Shown here: positions 45,064 to 55,474 of the stretch, one piece after another
How the letters are laid out: every line of letters starts with the position of its first letter
Position numbering within the stretch: position 1 is the stretch's first letter
Assembly: GCF_016482825.1 (NCBI RefSeq)
Contig: NZ_JAEMNV010000004.1
Location: forward strand, 633,258 to 697,257
Direction of reading: 5' to 3'
DNA from: Antrihabitans stalagmiti
GTDB taxonomy: Bacteria > Actinomycetota > Actinomycetes > Mycobacteriales > Mycobacteriaceae
Length of the DNA stretch: 64,000 nt
Made by a program: the position numbers and the translations under genes
Notes under the pieces: model-generated
What the model saw: only the letters and a program-made list of their open reading frames with translations
What the model was told of the DNA's origin: nothing
Databases searched by the model: none

Positions 45064-45834
45064 ATGGAACTACTCCTACTGACTTCCGACTCCAATCCCG
45101 AGGCAGTGCTTCCTTCGTTGGCGCTGTTGTCGCACACAGTGCGGCCCGCGCCGACCGAGGTGTCGTCGCTACTCGAGGCAGGCACGGCCGACGTTGCTCT
45201 TGTCGACGCACGGATCGATCTCGCTGCTGCGCGTGGTCTGTGCAGGCTGCTCGGCACCACAGGTTCGGCGATACCAGTGGTTGCGGTACTGACCGAAGGC
45301 GGCCTCGTCGCGGTCAACGCGGACTGGGGCCTCGACGACATCCTCCTTCCAGGGACCGGCCCCGCCGAGCTCGATGCGCGGCTGCGGTTGCTCGTGGGTC
45401 GCAGCGGTGGCATCGCAAGTCCCGAGAACACCGGCAAGATCACACTCGGCGAACTCGTGATCGACGAAGGCACCTACACCGCCAGATTGCGTGGGCGTCC
45501 GCTCGACCTCACCTACAAGGAATTCGAACTTCTCAAGTACCTCGCTCAGCACGCCGGACGTGTGTTCACCCGCGCGCAGCTGCTGCAGGAGGTCTGGGGC
45601 TACGACTTCTTCGGCGGCACCAGGACGGTCGACGTGCACGTCCGACGCCTGCGCGCGAAGTTGGGCACCGAGTACGAGTCACTGATCGGAACCGTCCGCA
45701 ACGTCGGATACAAGGCCGTCCGCCCTTCCCGCAACGCCAGCAGGGTCGATCCTGTCGCCGTAGCCGACGACGTCGACGACTACGACGGACCGGAAGACGC
45801 CGAATACGCACCTGCGAACGGATCGGCACCCTGA
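45064..45834 (+). CDS. glnR: GlnR-type orphan OmpR-family response regulator
   Basis: The 256-residue protein has a degenerate receiver domain ([15 protein letters not shown]; the phosphorylation pocket is poorly conserved, as in GlnR) and a C-terminal winged helix ([37 protein letters not shown]). No kinase is nearby. Its position beside mshD matches Rv0818, the nitrogen regulator. The acidic tail [14 protein letters not shown] is lineage-specific. ATG 45064 follows GAGGG, and a stop of mshD-coupling type (TGA then GTG without overlap) follows. Confidence 0.88.
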   Translation: MELLLLTSDSNPEAVLPSLALLSHTVRPAPTEVSSLLEAGTADVALVDARIDLAAARGLCRLLGTTGSAIPVVAVLTEGGLVAVNADWGLDDILLPGTGPAELDARLRLLVGRSGGIASPENTGKITLGELVIDEGTYTARLRGRPLDLTYKEFELLKYLAQHAGRVFTRAQLLQEVWGYDFFGGTRTVDVHVRRLRAKLGTEYESLIGTVRNVGYKAVRPSRNASRVDPVAVADDVDDYDGPEDAEYAPANGSAP

Positions 45835-46728
45835 GTGACCGCTGCTGACTGGACGACAACCCTGGACGACGCCGCCGTCGTTCGGGTCCGGGAACTGATC
45901 GCTGCCGCATCGAAGGCCGATGGCACAGCACCTGTTTCGGAGCAGGTGGTGCTGTCGTTGGCGCATACGTCCGACACCCGCCACCTCGTCAGGTCGGTCG
46001 ACGGCCGGATCGTCGGCTACGCCAACCTCGTTCCAGGCACCGCCGACCACCCCGCGATGACCGAGGTCGTCGTGGCGCCGGATGCGCGCGGCAACGGCGT
46101 CGGTGGCGACCTGGTGACCGCAGCCCTCGGCGCGGGCGGAACCGGCGCGAGGGTCTGGGCGCACGGAAATCTGGCGCCCGCTCGTGCTGTGGCATCTCGC
46201 CTCGGGCTGAGCACAGCGCGCGAACTATTGCAGATGCGTCGCTCCCTTTGGTCGACTCCTTTACCGGAAATCGATGTGCGCGAGGATGTTTCGATTCGAA
46301 CCTATCGACGCAACGCCGACGATACCGAAATCCTTCGGGTCAACAACGCGGCCTTCGATTGGCATCCGGAGCAAGGCAACTGGACCGCGGACGACATCTC
46401 CGCACGAAGAGCGGAGCCCTGGTTCGACCCGAACGGGTTGTTCCTCGCCGTGGATTCGGCCGATCGGGTCATGGGCTTCCACTGGACCAAGGTGCACACC
46501 GAGGTCGAGCCGCATATCGGCGAGGTGTACGTCGTCGCCGTCGATCCGAACATCCACGGCAAGGGTCTCGGTCGATTGCTCACCGTCGCAGGACTGCGTT
46601 ACCTGCGCGACCGTGGCCTCGCGAACGTGCTGCTCTACACCGAGGCGGACAACGCTGCGGCCGTGCACGTCTATCGCAAGCTCGGCTTCGAGACGCACTA
46701 CACGGACGTCGCCTATACCGCTGGTTGA
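45835..46728 (+). CDS. mshD: Mycothiol synthase
   Basis: The 297-residue tandem GNAT acetyltransferase makes mycothiol by acetylating Cys-GlcN-Ins. The active C-terminal domain shows VEPHIGEVYVVAVDPNIHGKGLGRLL and the end EADNAAAVHVYRKLGFETHY; the N-terminal half is the degenerate domain with VVAPDARGNGVGGDLVTAAL. GTG 45835 starts directly after the glnR stop. Marks a mycothiol-producing actinomycete. Confidence 0.93.
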   Translation: MTAADWTTTLDDAAVVRVRELIAAASKADGTAPVSEQVVLSLAHTSDTRHLVRSVDGRIVGYANLVPGTADHPAMTEVVVAPDARGNGVGGDLVTAALGAGGTGARVWAHGNLAPARAVASRLGLSTARELLQMRRSLWSTPLPEIDVREDVSIRTYRRNADDTEILRVNNAAFDWHPEQGNWTADDISARRAEPWFDPNGLFLAVDSADRVMGFHWTKVHTEVEPHIGEVYVVAVDPNIHGKGLGRLLTVAGLRYLRDRGLANVLLYTEADNAAAVHVYRKLGFETHYTDVAYTAG

Positions 46729-46816
46729 TGAACGTCGTCTACCTGTGAAGACTGTCTGCGACGTACGTAACTCGACTACGCGGTGAATACTTCGAACCGG
46801 ACATAACCACCAGCCT

Positions 46817-46834
46817 GTTCACCTCCCGTTCACC
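46817..46834 (+). promoter_or_regulatory. PHO box upstream of pstS
   Basis: Two direct GTTCACC units spaced by TCCC (11-bp period) lie 153 bp before pstS, and a weaker third unit TGGGACC may follow at 46839. This matches the GTTCACC-N4 PHO box bound by PhoP/RegX3-type regulators in actinomycetes. The same box is found for phoU at 51838. Confidence 0.85.
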
Positions 46835-46986
46835 GAACTGGGACCAGCTGTCCACCAGGTGCCTTTACCTTTCTCGATGGGCGGCGTCACGCTGCCTGGT
46901 GCCGGGTTTGCTCCCGCATCCACAACTCGCCGCCCGGCTAGCACTGTCTAGGGAGCGCGGTGGATCGAGATTCCTGGAGGAATTAG

Positions 46987-48084
46987 GTGAACCGTAAGCG
47001 CAGCAGCGTCCTTATCGGACTCGCGGTCGTCGCTTTGACCGCAGCCGGATGTGGCGGCGACGACACTAAAGAGGGCGCAGCACCAGCATCGTCCAGCGAC
47101 GTGAAGTGCGAGGGCAAGGACAAGCTCAGTGCTGAGGGTTCCTCGGCACAGAAGAACGCATTCGACCTGTTCAGCGCCGCATACAGCGCAGCATGCTCGG
47201 GTAAGTCCGTGGCATACAACCCGACCGGTTCCGGTGCGGGTCGCGAGCAGTTCCTCTCGAAGAACGTCGACTTCGCAGGCTCCGACTCGGCACTGAGCGA
47301 GGAAGAGGCCGCCAAGGCGAAAGAGCGTTGCGCAGGCAACGACGCCTGGAACCTGCCCATCGTCTTCGGACCGGTCGCCCTTGCGTACAACGTCAGCGGC
47401 GTCGACAACCTGGTCCTGAACGCCGACGTGACCGCCAAGATCTTCACCGGCGCGATCACCACCTGGAACGACCCGGCAATCGCCGCGCTGAACTCGGGCG
47501 CGACCCTGCCCGACACGAAGATCACGCCGGTCTACCGCTCGGACAAGTCAGGAACGAGCGAGAACTTCGGTCGCTACCTCGAGACCGCAGCCCCGCAGAG
47601 CTGGAACAAGGGCCACGACGGCGCTTGGCAGGGTGGCGCTGGTGAAGGCGCAGAGAAGTCTTCGGGCGTCGCGGAGAAGGTCAAGAACATCTCCGGCTCG
47701 ATCACCTACGTCGAGAAGGGCTACGCCGACGACCTCGAACTCGTCTACGCGCAGATCGACAACGGCAGCGGTCCTGTCGAGCTGACCGCGGATTCGGCAG
47801 CCAAGTCGGTCGACACCGCGAAGTTCGCAGGCGAAGGCAACAACCTGACCCTCGATCTCGCGTCGATCTACGGCTCCAAGGAAGCGGGTAGCTACCCGAT
47901 CCTGCTGGCCACCTACGAGATCGTGTGCTCCAAGGGCTACGACGCCGAGACCGCTGCGGCAGTCAAGGACTTCCTGACCGTTTCGGTCAACGAAGGCCAG
48001 GCCGAACTCGCCGACGTCGGCTACGCGCCGTTGCCGTCGAAGTTCAAAGAGCGCGTGACGACCGCTATCGACGCCATCGCGTGA
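46987..48084 (+). CDS. pstS: Phosphate ABC transporter substrate-binding lipoprotein PstS
   Basis: The 365-residue phosphate receptor has a signal peptide ending in the lipobox LTAAGC (Cys22). PstS blocks are KLSAEGSSAQKNAFDLF, NPTGSGAGREQFLSKNVDFAGSDSAL (quoted partly: GSGAGREQF, DFAGSDSAL) and the phosphate-contacting YRSDKSGTSENF. GTG 46987 follows GGAGG. A perfect hairpin after the stop (48091-48129) may limit transcription into pstCAB, so PstS is made in excess. Regulated by a PHO box. Confidence 0.95.
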   Translation: MNRKRSSVLIGLAVVALTAAGCGGDDTKEGAAPASSSDVKCEGKDKLSAEGSSAQKNAFDLFSAAYSAACSGKSVAYNPTGSGAGREQFLSKNVDFAGSDSALSEEEAAKAKERCAGNDAWNLPIVFGPVALAYNVSGVDNLVLNADVTAKIFTGAITTWNDPAIAALNSGATLPDTKITPVYRSDKSGTSENFGRYLETAAPQSWNKGHDGAWQGGAGEGAEKSSGVAEKVKNISGSITYVEKGYADDLELVYAQIDNGSGPVELTADSAAKSVDTAKFAGEGNNLTLDLASIYGSKEAGSYPILLATYEIVCSKGYDAETAAAVKDFLTVSVNEGQAELADVGYAPLPSKFKERVTTAIDAIA

Positions 48085-48090
48085 CCCCCT

Positions 48091-48129
48091 CGATCACCCC
48101 GCCCGGTGTAGCGCCGGGCGGGGTGATCG
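48091..48129 (+). terminator. Hairpin between pstS and pstC (partial terminator)
   Basis: A perfect 16-bp stem, 48091-48106 with 48114-48129, loop TGTAGCG, followed by GCCCCGTGTTTTCTC. Its position after the first gene is typical of intra-operonic attenuation in pst operons. Confidence 0.75.
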
Positions 48130-48165
48130 GCCCCGTGTTTTCTCGAACAAGCTAAGAGAGCGAAG

Positions 48166-49212
48166 ATGAGCGACGCACCTCCGCAACCGCGAACGATGCC
48201 GTCAGTAGCGGAAGCGACTTCGGCGGCGACGGTGACTGCCAAGCAAGGAAAGGAACCGCCAGTGCCACCGGTCAAAAGCGGCAAGACAGTTGTCCGCCCA
48301 GGGGATCGTATTTTCTCCGGTCTGGCTGTCGGCTCGGGAACGTTCATCGTCTTCCTCATCGGCGCTGTGGCGTTCTTCCTGCTGTGGCGAGCGATTCCGT
48401 CGCTACGAAACAACGAGGAGAACTTCCTCACCTTCCGCGGATCGTGGGAGACCGACAACACGGCCGCGATGCATTTCGGCATCTTGGACCTGTTGCAGGT
48501 CACCGTGTTCGTCTCGATCATCGCGCTCATCATTGCGATGCCGATCGCACTCGGCATCGCGATCTTCCTCACCGAGTACTCGCCGAAGCGTCTCGCAGCA
48601 CCGCTTGCGTACGTTATCGACCTGCTAGCAGCGGTGCCGTCGATCGTGTACGGCTTGTGGGGCATCTACGTGCTCTCGCCTGCGATCGCGCCCGTTGCCC
48701 TGTGGCTCAACGAAAACCTTTCCTGGATACCGATTTTCGCTGACGGCGACATCGACATCAGGGCAGGCGGAACGATCTTCACCGGTGGCATCGTGCTCGC
48801 CGTCATGATCCTTCCGATCATCGCGGCCGTAACGCGCGAAGTCTTCATGCAGACACCGCGTACCAACATCGAAGCGGCGCTCGCACTCGGCGCTACCCGG
48901 TGGGAGATGGTCCGGACGACGATCATTCCGTTCGGCAAATCCGGCTATATCAGTGGTTCGATGCTCGGCCTCGGACGTGCGCTCGGTGAAACGATTGCTC
49001 TGCTCCTGATCCTCTCCTCGACGCCGGGCTTCTTCGGCTGGTCGGTGTTCGACAGCGGCAAGACGTTCGCAACGCAGATCGCGTCCAGCGCACCCGAGTT
49101 CAACAACAATCTCGAAGCAGGCGCCTACATCGCCGCCGGCCTCGTGTTGTTCGTGCTGACGTTCATCGTCAACTCGTTCGCCCGCGCCATCATCGCCGGA
49201 AAGAAGGCCTGA
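48166..49212 (+). CDS. pstC: Phosphate ABC transporter permease PstC
   Basis: The 348-residue permease has a 45-residue charged N-terminus, then six membrane helices. PstC segments: [36 protein letters not shown] and the coupling loop [23 protein letters not shown] 48166 follows AGAGAGCG. Next gene pstA begins 3 bp downstream. Confidence 0.95.
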   Translation: MSDAPPQPRTMPSVAEATSAATVTAKQGKEPPVPPVKSGKTVVRPGDRIFSGLAVGSGTFIVFLIGAVAFFLLWRAIPSLRNNEENFLTFRGSWETDNTAAMHFGILDLLQVTVFVSIIALIIAMPIALGIAIFLTEYSPKRLAAPLAYVIDLLAAVPSIVYGLWGIYVLSPAIAPVALWLNENLSWIPIFADGDIDIRAGGTIFTGGIVLAVMILPIIAAVTREVFMQTPRTNIEAALALGATRWEMVRTTIIPFGKSGYISGSMLGLGRALGETIALLLILSSTPGFFGWSVFDSGKTFATQIASSAPEFNNNLEAGAYIAAGLVLFVLTFIVNSFARAIIAGKKA

Positions 49213-49215
49213 CCC

Positions 49216-50124
49216 ATGACGACGACACTGGACAAGCCGGTCAAGGAGCCGACCTTCCGTCGGACCAGCGCCAAGCGACGGTTCGTCAACTCCACGGCCA
49301 CCGTGCTGGTGACTCTTGCAGTCCTCATCGCACTCATCCCGCTGGTCTGGGTGCTGTTCTCGGTTGTGTCACGCGGACTCGATCCGCTGCTCGATCCGGA
49401 CTGGTGGCAGAAGTCGCAGAACCTGATGACCAACCGCACCGAGGGCGGTGGCGCTTACCACGCGATCATCGGCACCCTGTTCCAAGGCCTGTTGTGCGCG
49501 ATCATCTCGGTTCCGATCGGTTTGTTCGTCGCGATCTACCTCGTCGAATACTCCAACGGGTCACGGCTCGGCAAAGTCACCACGTTTATGGTCGACATCC
49601 TGACGGGTGTTCCCTCGATCGTCGCCGCGCTGTTCATCTACTCGCTGTGGATCACGACCTTCGGTTTCCCGCGATCGGGATTCGCGGTCTCGCTCGCCCT
49701 TGTGCTGCTGATGATTCCGGTTGTCGTCCGCTCGGCCGAAGAGATGTTGCGCATCGTTCCGCAGGACCTCCGCGAGGCGAGTTATGCACTCGGCGTACCG
49801 AAATGGAAGACGATCGCTCGCGTCGTCGTGCCGACAGCGCTCTCGGGCATCGTCACCGGCATCATGCTCGCATTAGCTCGGGTCATGGGCGAGACGGCGC
49901 CGCTGCTCGTGCTCGTCGGCTACACGAAGACCGTCAACTTCGACCTGTTCGACGGAGAGATGGCGTCGCTGCCCGGAATGATGGTCGACCAACGCAGCGG
50001 CTCGGTCGTCGGCCTGGCCGACGAACGACTCTGGGGTGCGGCGCTGACCCTCATCCTGCTCGTGGCGGTACTGAACATCTTCGCCAAACTCGTCTCCAAG
50101 TTCTTCTCGCCCAAGAGCGTCTGA
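49216..50124 (+). CDS. pstA: Phosphate ABC transporter permease PstA
   Basis: The 302-residue permease shares fold with PstC. Recognisable parts are [35 protein letters not shown], the [16 protein letters not shown] segment and the coupling loop [23 protein letters not shown] 49216 lies 3 bp after pstC; pstB follows after 53 bp. Confidence 0.95.
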   Translation: MTTTLDKPVKEPTFRRTSAKRRFVNSTATVLVTLAVLIALIPLVWVLFSVVSRGLDPLLDPDWWQKSQNLMTNRTEGGGAYHAIIGTLFQGLLCAIISVPIGLFVAIYLVEYSNGSRLGKVTTFMVDILTGVPSIVAALFIYSLWITTFGFPRSGFAVSLALVLLMIPVVVRSAEEMLRIVPQDLREASYALGVPKWKTIARVVVPTALSGIVTGIMLALARVMGETAPLLVLVGYTKTVNFDLFDGEMASLPGMMVDQRSGSVVGLADERLWGAALTLILLVAVLNIFAKLVSKFFSPKSV

Positions 50125-50177
50125 CACAGACGTCCGCCGGACCACAAACCACACCGAAGCAGATCCAGGAGCCAGCC

Positions 50178-50954
<777 letters not shown>

Positions 50955-50980
50955 GTTGGCGAGCGCAAGCACAAGCACTG

Positions 50981-51013
50981 CGAAAGGCCCCAGCGTGACG
51001 CTGGGGCCTTTCG
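50981..51013. terminator. Terminator of pstSCAB
   Basis: Perfect 15-bp stem (50981-50995 with 50999-51013) with a TGA loop. The right arm ends in CCTTTCG, giving a modest T-rich exit on the + strand. Confidence 0.85.
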
Positions 51014-51044
51014 TCGCTTCCGACGCCGTCTCGGCGAAAATAGT

Positions 51045-51082
51045 GCTGCCCCGCATCGACTCGTCGGTCGATGCGGGGCAGC
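51045..51082. terminator. Terminator of phoU
   Basis: 16-bp perfect stem (51045-51060 with 51067-51082) and TCGTCG loop, extended by three more pairs (one G-U). It lies 26 bp after the phoU stop on the reverse strand. Together with the previous stem, it insulates the convergent operons. Confidence 0.85.
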
Positions 51083-51108
51083 GCTGAGCAGTTGTTGTGC
51101 AGCCGAAA

Positions 51109-51792
51109 CTAGCGAGGCGCGGAGGCGATGCCGTACTCATCGTCGGAATCGGACGGGAGCTTGCCCGTGACGAGGAAGATGACCCGGCGACCGACTTCCA
51201 CGGCGTGATCGGCGAAGCGCTCGTAGAAACGTCCGAGCAGGGTGATGTCGACCGCTGCGGCAACGCCGTGCTTCCATTCGCGGTCCATCAGAACGCTGAA
51301 CAGGTGGCGGTGCAGGTCGTCCATCGCTTCGTCTTCGTCACGTAGCCGCGCGGCACGTTCGGGGTCGCGGGTGACGAGCACTTCCTGCGCTGCCGCACCG
51401 AGCGCGACGGCGATGCGTCCCATCTCTGCGAAGTAGCCGTTCACCTCTTCGGGCAGAACATGGTTCGGATGCCGGCGACGGGCGATCTTCGCTACGTGCA
51501 GCGCGAGCGCACCCATCCGGTCGACGTCGGCAACGATCTGGATACCGCTCACGACCGAACGGAGATCGCCCGCGACCGGAGCCTGGAGTGCGAGCAGTGC
51601 GAACGCCCGTTCTTCGGCAACACCGCTGAGCTCGGAAATTCGGTCGTATTCGGTGATCACCTGCTCGGAAAGAGCTAGGTCGGCTTGGAGGAGCGACTGT
51701 GTTGCACGCTCCATCGCGGAGCCGGCAAGGCCGGCCATTTCGCCGAGTAGGTTCGCCAACTCGGCCATTTGTTCGTTATAGGCAACGCGCAT
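51109..51792 (-). CDS. phoU: Phosphate-transport regulator PhoU (PhoY-type)
   Basis: The 227-residue protein has the two three-helix PhoU repeats, with [22 protein letters not shown] and [21 protein letters not shown] (quoted as IDPDA-like families: [11 protein letters not shown] and [14 protein letters not shown]) in equivalent places. It mutes the PstSCAB/PhoR-type phosphate signal. A TAAAGT -10 lies about seven bases before ATG 51792, pointing to a leaderless message, and a PHO box stands at 51838-51855, so it is induced with pstS. Confidence 0.93.
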   Translation of the reverse strand: MRVAYNEQMAELANLLGEMAGLAGSAMERATQSLLQADLALSEQVITEYDRISELSGVAEERAFALLALQAPVAGDLRSVVSGIQIVADVDRMGALALHVAKIARRRHPNHVLPEEVNGYFAEMGRIAVALGAAAQEVLVTRDPERAARLRDEDEAMDDLHRHLFSVLMDREWKHGVAAAVDITLLGRFYERFADHAVEVGRRVIFLVTGKLPSDSDDEYGIASAPR

Positions 51793-51837
51793 GATGGAAA
51801 ACTTTACTTTGAGTCATGGTCCAAGTGACGAGCACTC

Positions 51838-51855
51838 GGTGAACGGACGGTGAAT
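51838..51855 (-). promoter_or_regulatory. PHO box upstream of phoU
   Basis: On the reverse strand ATTCACC-GTCC-GTTCACC repeats with an 11-bp period, the same unit as in front of pstS. It lies 46-63 bp before the phoU ATG and 16 bp from the end of the LCP gene. Confidence 0.82.
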
Positions 51856-51870
51856 AGGTCCCACTCTAGT

Positions 51871-54105
51871 TCACGAGCAGGAATCGTCGCCCGCGTTCGT
51901 AACGTCGAGGTCAGCGGGTAGAACAGGTGCCGACGAACTGGATGGTTGGGTCGCCACACGGGTGAGTGGTGAACCACTCGGGGTCGGCGCCTTGATGGAT
52001 CCCGCGAACTCGGACCCGATGACAACTTCGACGATGCTGCCGAGGCCTGCTGTTTCCTCGAGGACCGCTCCCGGCACCGCAGATGCGACCGTCGCTGCGT
52101 CGCTCTCGTGGCCCGCCGAATACCGGACGACCGAGGATGTGCTCGTGCCGCTGTAATTTCCGACGCTGTAGATGCCGAAGCCGTAGGCGCCGAGGCTCGT
52201 GGCCGTCGAGGCCGCCAGACCGGACATGCCGGATGCGTTGGAGATCTGCAGTGTGACTTCGCTGGGTTCGACGGCCAAAAGCGGAGTCGGCGTGCCTGCC
52301 GTCGAGCTTGGCGGAGTCGTTGTCGATGTGCCCGACGTCGTCGAGTCGCCGTTGCTCGAGCGTTCTTCGCCTGGCAGCGGGTCGTCGTCGATGATCGATT
52401 TGAAGATCGCGTCGATGTCGTCGTCGCGGGGAATCTCGTTGCCCCACTCGGTGGTTCCCGCGGTCGGGATCGTGAGGAACGTGACCGCTCCGGCGTCGAC
52501 GTTCTGCAGCGAACGGCCGAGCGTGACGAGGTCTTTCGTCGTGACCTTCTCGACGAAGGTGTCTCGGGTGAACGCGTTGATGAACCCGTTGAGCTTGCCC
52601 GGGTCCAGCAGCACCTTGTTCGAAAGCGCCGACCTCAGCAGCGACGACAGGAAGCGTTGCTGACGCTTGATGCGGCCGTAGTCGCCGTTGCCTTCCGATT
52701 CGATGTTGCGGGCGCGAACGTAGTTGAGCGCAGTCTTGCCATCGATCGTCTGTCGGCCGGTCTGGGTCAGAATCGGGCCGAGTTCGTAGTCGTTCAGCGG
52801 CAGGGTCGTGCACACCTCGACGCCGCCGACCTCGTTGACCATCGATTCGAAACCGGAGAAGTCCATTCCGACGAAGTGGCCGATCTTGAGTCCCGACATC
52901 TTCTGGATGACTTTGACGAGGCACTTGGGTCCACCGAGCGCGTAGGTGGCGTTGAGTTTGTCGCCGTCCGCGGCAGGGAACGTCTCGTTGGTGTACTTGC
53001 CCGTGTCGTTGTCCCAGCCTTGGCAGACGGGGCGCTGCACGTCGAGGTCTCGTGGGAAGGAAACAGCCACTACGCGTTCGCGATTCGCCGGAATGTTGAC
53101 CAGCATGACCGTGTCGGACCGAGCGCCTTCGGCGTCTTCCACCGTTCCGGCACCGACCTCGGAGTTCGCGCCCGCGCGGGTGTCGGTACCTACGATCAGA
53201 TAGGTCTCGTCGCCGGTTTGACCGATCGGGTCGACGACGTCTGTCGAATCTTCGTCGAGTGCCGCGACCTGAGCAAAAGCGTTGTCCGTCGACCGTAGGT
53301 AGGCCCACACCAGACCGGTGAGGGTCAATGCCATCACCGCGACGAGCGCGGTCAGCGTGCGGCCGATGACACGCACCCGTTTGCGTCGGCGTTGTTTGCT
53401 CAGCGCGAGGCGGGTGAGCGGCGTGGCGTTCTTGCCCGGCGTACCGACGACAACCGGTCCGGCAGTAGCTGGCGTACCACCGATGATCCGTGCGGAGTCG
53501 GATGCTGGTGCGGCGGTCGGGGGAGTGAAGGGTGGGAGCGGAATCGGTGCCGATTCGGCCACCGGTATGAAGGGTCTCGGCACATGTGCTGCGGCTGCGG
53601 GTGCCGCAGGCTCGGTGCGTCCGGTGGCAGCGGTCTTGGCAGCGGGTTTGGTAACGGATACCTGCGGCGCTCGTGGCGGGGCGGGCCTGCGTTCGGGTGC
53701 CGGTTTGTTCGAGGCGCGGTGGGATCCGGTCGAGGGGTCGTTCGTGTCGGTGACCTTGGGGATCGTCTCGGTCGGGTCGTCGATGTCGCCGCGCGCCGGT
53801 CGTCCGGACACCTTGTCGACGAGATCGGACACCGAAACGGCGTCTCGACGATTTACCCTGCCCGGTGCGGCGCTCTTGTCTTCGCGCTTGAGCGCTGACC
53901 ACCACGGCCGCTCGTTGGATCCGCGGCGGCGAGTGGAACGACTGCGGGGTGAGTCGGTATCGATCGGCTGGCCGGACTCGTTGAAGTACCGCTCCCAGGG
54001 GGCTCGACCGTCAGGCGTGGGGTCGCCTGGCGTCTGGCTGTCACCCACCGATACACCGCGCCTTCCGATTGATCTGTTCTGCGTGTCGTCCCCGGACGAC
54101 TGCAA
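51871..54105 (-). CDS. LytR-CpsA-Psr (LCP) cell-wall ligase with LytR_C domain
   Basis: The 744-residue protein has a long disordered cytoplasmic head (about 240 residues, rich in Pro, Ala and Arg), one membrane helix (VIGRTLTALVAVMALTLTGLVWAYL), an LCP catalytic domain (TYLIVGTDTRAGANSEVG, RSDTVMLVNI, VVAVSFPRDLDV, ALNYVRARNIESEGNGDYGR) and, after a Ser/Thr/Pro linker, a LytR_C domain (VTLQISNASGMSGLAASTA). LCP enzymes attach glycopolymers, here arabinogalactan, to peptidoglycan. The M. tuberculosis counterpart at this locus is Rv0822c. Start ATG 54105 is the furthest; an internal GTG is possible. Confidence 0.9.
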   Translation of the reverse strand: MQSSGDDTQNRSIGRRGVSVGDSQTPGDPTPDGRAPWERYFNESGQPIDTDSPRSRSTRRRGSNERPWWSALKREDKSAAPGRVNRRDAVSVSDLVDKVSGRPARGDIDDPTETIPKVTDTNDPSTGSHRASNKPAPERRPAPPRAPQVSVTKPAAKTAATGRTEPAAPAAAAHVPRPFIPVAESAPIPLPPFTPPTAAPASDSARIIGGTPATAGPVVVGTPGKNATPLTRLALSKQRRRKRVRVIGRTLTALVAVMALTLTGLVWAYLRSTDNAFAQVAALDEDSTDVVDPIGQTGDETYLIVGTDTRAGANSEVGAGTVEDAEGARSDTVMLVNIPANRERVVAVSFPRDLDVQRPVCQGWDNDTGKYTNETFPAADGDKLNATYALGGPKCLVKVIQKMSGLKIGHFVGMDFSGFESMVNEVGGVEVCTTLPLNDYELGPILTQTGRQTIDGKTALNYVRARNIESEGNGDYGRIKRQQRFLSSLLRSALSNKVLLDPGKLNGFINAFTRDTFVEKVTTKDLVTLGRSLQNVDAGAVTFLTIPTAGTTEWGNEIPRDDDIDAIFKSIIDDDPLPGEERSSNGDSTTSGTSTTTPPSSTAGTPTPLLAVEPSEVTLQISNASGMSGLAASTATSLGAYGFGIYSVGNYSGTSTSSVVRYSAGHESDAATVASAVPGAVLEETAGLGSIVEVVIGSEFAGSIKAPTPSGSPLTRVATQPSSSSAPVLPADLDVTNAGDDSCS

Positions 54106-54238
54106 CTCGTCCCCGACGTTTCAGCAATGATAGTTACTCGGCGACCGTGGTCCACTCCAGCAATGCAGGTGGCACGAAGTCACGTCCGACTTGTGAAGAT
54201 CGGATGGCAACCGGCTATTGGCCAGCTACCGCATTGTG

Positions 54239-55393
54239 CTATCCGCCACTGTGCATCAAATCCGCGCCAGCGGGCACCAGACAGTCCTCTGGATCGTCGA
54301 GCCAACCATCGGGTAGCGCAACGTTTCCCGGTGATCCCTGACGTCCACGTGGACCCTCGGCGTCCTTGGGGAATGGGATGGTCGGGTCGAGCTGAGCAAG
54401 CAGGCCGTCGAGTTCGGCCAGGCTCGACACGAGTGCGAGTGCAACGCGCAGATCTGATCCCGCTGGGAACCCACGCAGGTACCAGGACACATGTTTACGC
54501 AGCTCACGAAGGCCTTTGTCTTCCCCGTGGTGGTCCGCGAGCAGCTCTGCGTGACGGGCAACGATGACGGCCACTTCGCCGAGCGTCGGAGGAACCGGTT
54601 CGGGTCTGCCCGCGAGTGCGGCGCTCAGCTCCGCGAACAACCACGGTCGGCCGAGGCAACCGCGACCTACGACAACGCCGTCGCAGCCGGTCTCGGCCAT
54701 CATCCTGACCGCGTCGGCAGCGGCGAAGATGTCCCCGTTACCGAGCACTGGGACATCCGTCACATGTTCCTTCAAACGGGCGATCTCGTTCCAATCCGCG
54801 GAACCCGAGTACCGCTGAGCCGCGGTCCGCGCATGCAACGCAACGGCGGCGGCACCCTCGGCGGCCGCGATTCGACCCGCGTCGAGATGAGTGTGGTTGG
54901 CGTCGTCGATTCCGACGCGGAACTTTACGGTGACAGGGACGTCGGTGCCCTCGGTCGCGCGGACCGCCGCAGCGACGATCCGGCCGAACAGAGTCCGTTT
55001 GTAGGGCAGTGCGGCACCGCCGCCCTTGCGGGTGACCTTCGGGACCGGGCAGCCGAAGTTCATGTCGATGTGGTCGGCCATGTTCTCGTCGACGATCATC
55101 TTCGCCGCTCGATAGGTCGTCTCGGGGTCGACCGTGTACAGCTGCAACGAGCGCGGCGTCTCGGTCGGGCCGAAGGTCGTCATGTGCAGCGTCGCAGGCT
55201 GGCGTTCGACGAGCGCGCGGGCGGTCACCATCTCGCAGACGTAGAGACCGGACACACTCCCGGCTCGGGCGATCTCGAGCTCACGGCACAGGGTGCGAAA
55301 CGCGACATTGGTGATGCCGGCCATCGGTGCGAGCACAACGGGACTTGCGAGCTCGAGCGAACCTATGCGCAACGGCGTAGCAGGGTTATTCAC
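54239..55393 (-). CDS. dus: tRNA-dihydrouridine synthase
   Basis: The 384-residue flavoenzyme reduces specific uridines in tRNA. Key blocks are VVLAPMAGITNVAFRTLCRE (FMN barrel start), DHIDMNFGCPVPKVTRKGGG (catalytic Cys in NFGCP), VPVTVKFRVGIDD, LHARTAAQRYSGSADW and VLGNGDIFAAADAVRM. GTG 55393 after a GAGG site was chosen; the frame upstream (to 55438) would run through the desA terminator. It is a DusB/DusA-like single actinobacterial enzyme. Confidence 0.92.
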   Translation of the reverse strand: MNNPATPLRIGSLELASPVVLAPMAGITNVAFRTLCRELEIARAGSVSGLYVCEMVTARALVERQPATLHMTTFGPTETPRSLQLYTVDPETTYRAAKMIVDENMADHIDMNFGCPVPKVTRKGGGAALPYKRTLFGRIVAAAVRATEGTDVPVTVKFRVGIDDANHTHLDAGRIAAAEGAAAVALHARTAAQRYSGSADWNEIARLKEHVTDVPVLGNGDIFAAADAVRMMAETGCDGVVVGRGCLGRPWLFAELSAALAGRPEPVPPTLGEVAVIVARHAELLADHHGEDKGLRELRKHVSWYLRGFPAGSDLRVALALVSSLAELDGLLAQLDPTIPFPKDAEGPRGRQGSPGNVALPDGWLDDPEDCLVPAGADLMHSGG

Positions 55394-55426
55394 GGCAACC
55401 TCGGAGAATGTGACTGTCGAACGAAG

Positions 55427-55459
55427 TGTGCCCGGCACCGATGGTCGGTGCCGGGCACA
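55427..55459 (-). terminator. Terminator of the acyl-ACP desaturase gene
   Basis: 15-bp perfect stem (55427-55441 with 55445-55459), loop TGG, 16 bp after the desA stop on the reverse strand. It lies upstream of the dus start, so dus probably has its own promoter or depends on readthrough. Confidence 0.82.
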
Positions 55460-55474
55460 GTCGTCGATCGTGGG

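Noticed and set aside
49404..50177. Upstream extension of the pstB frame
   Set aside because: It overlaps pstA in another frame and is Arg/His-rich; the family start is [11 protein letters not shown] at 50178.
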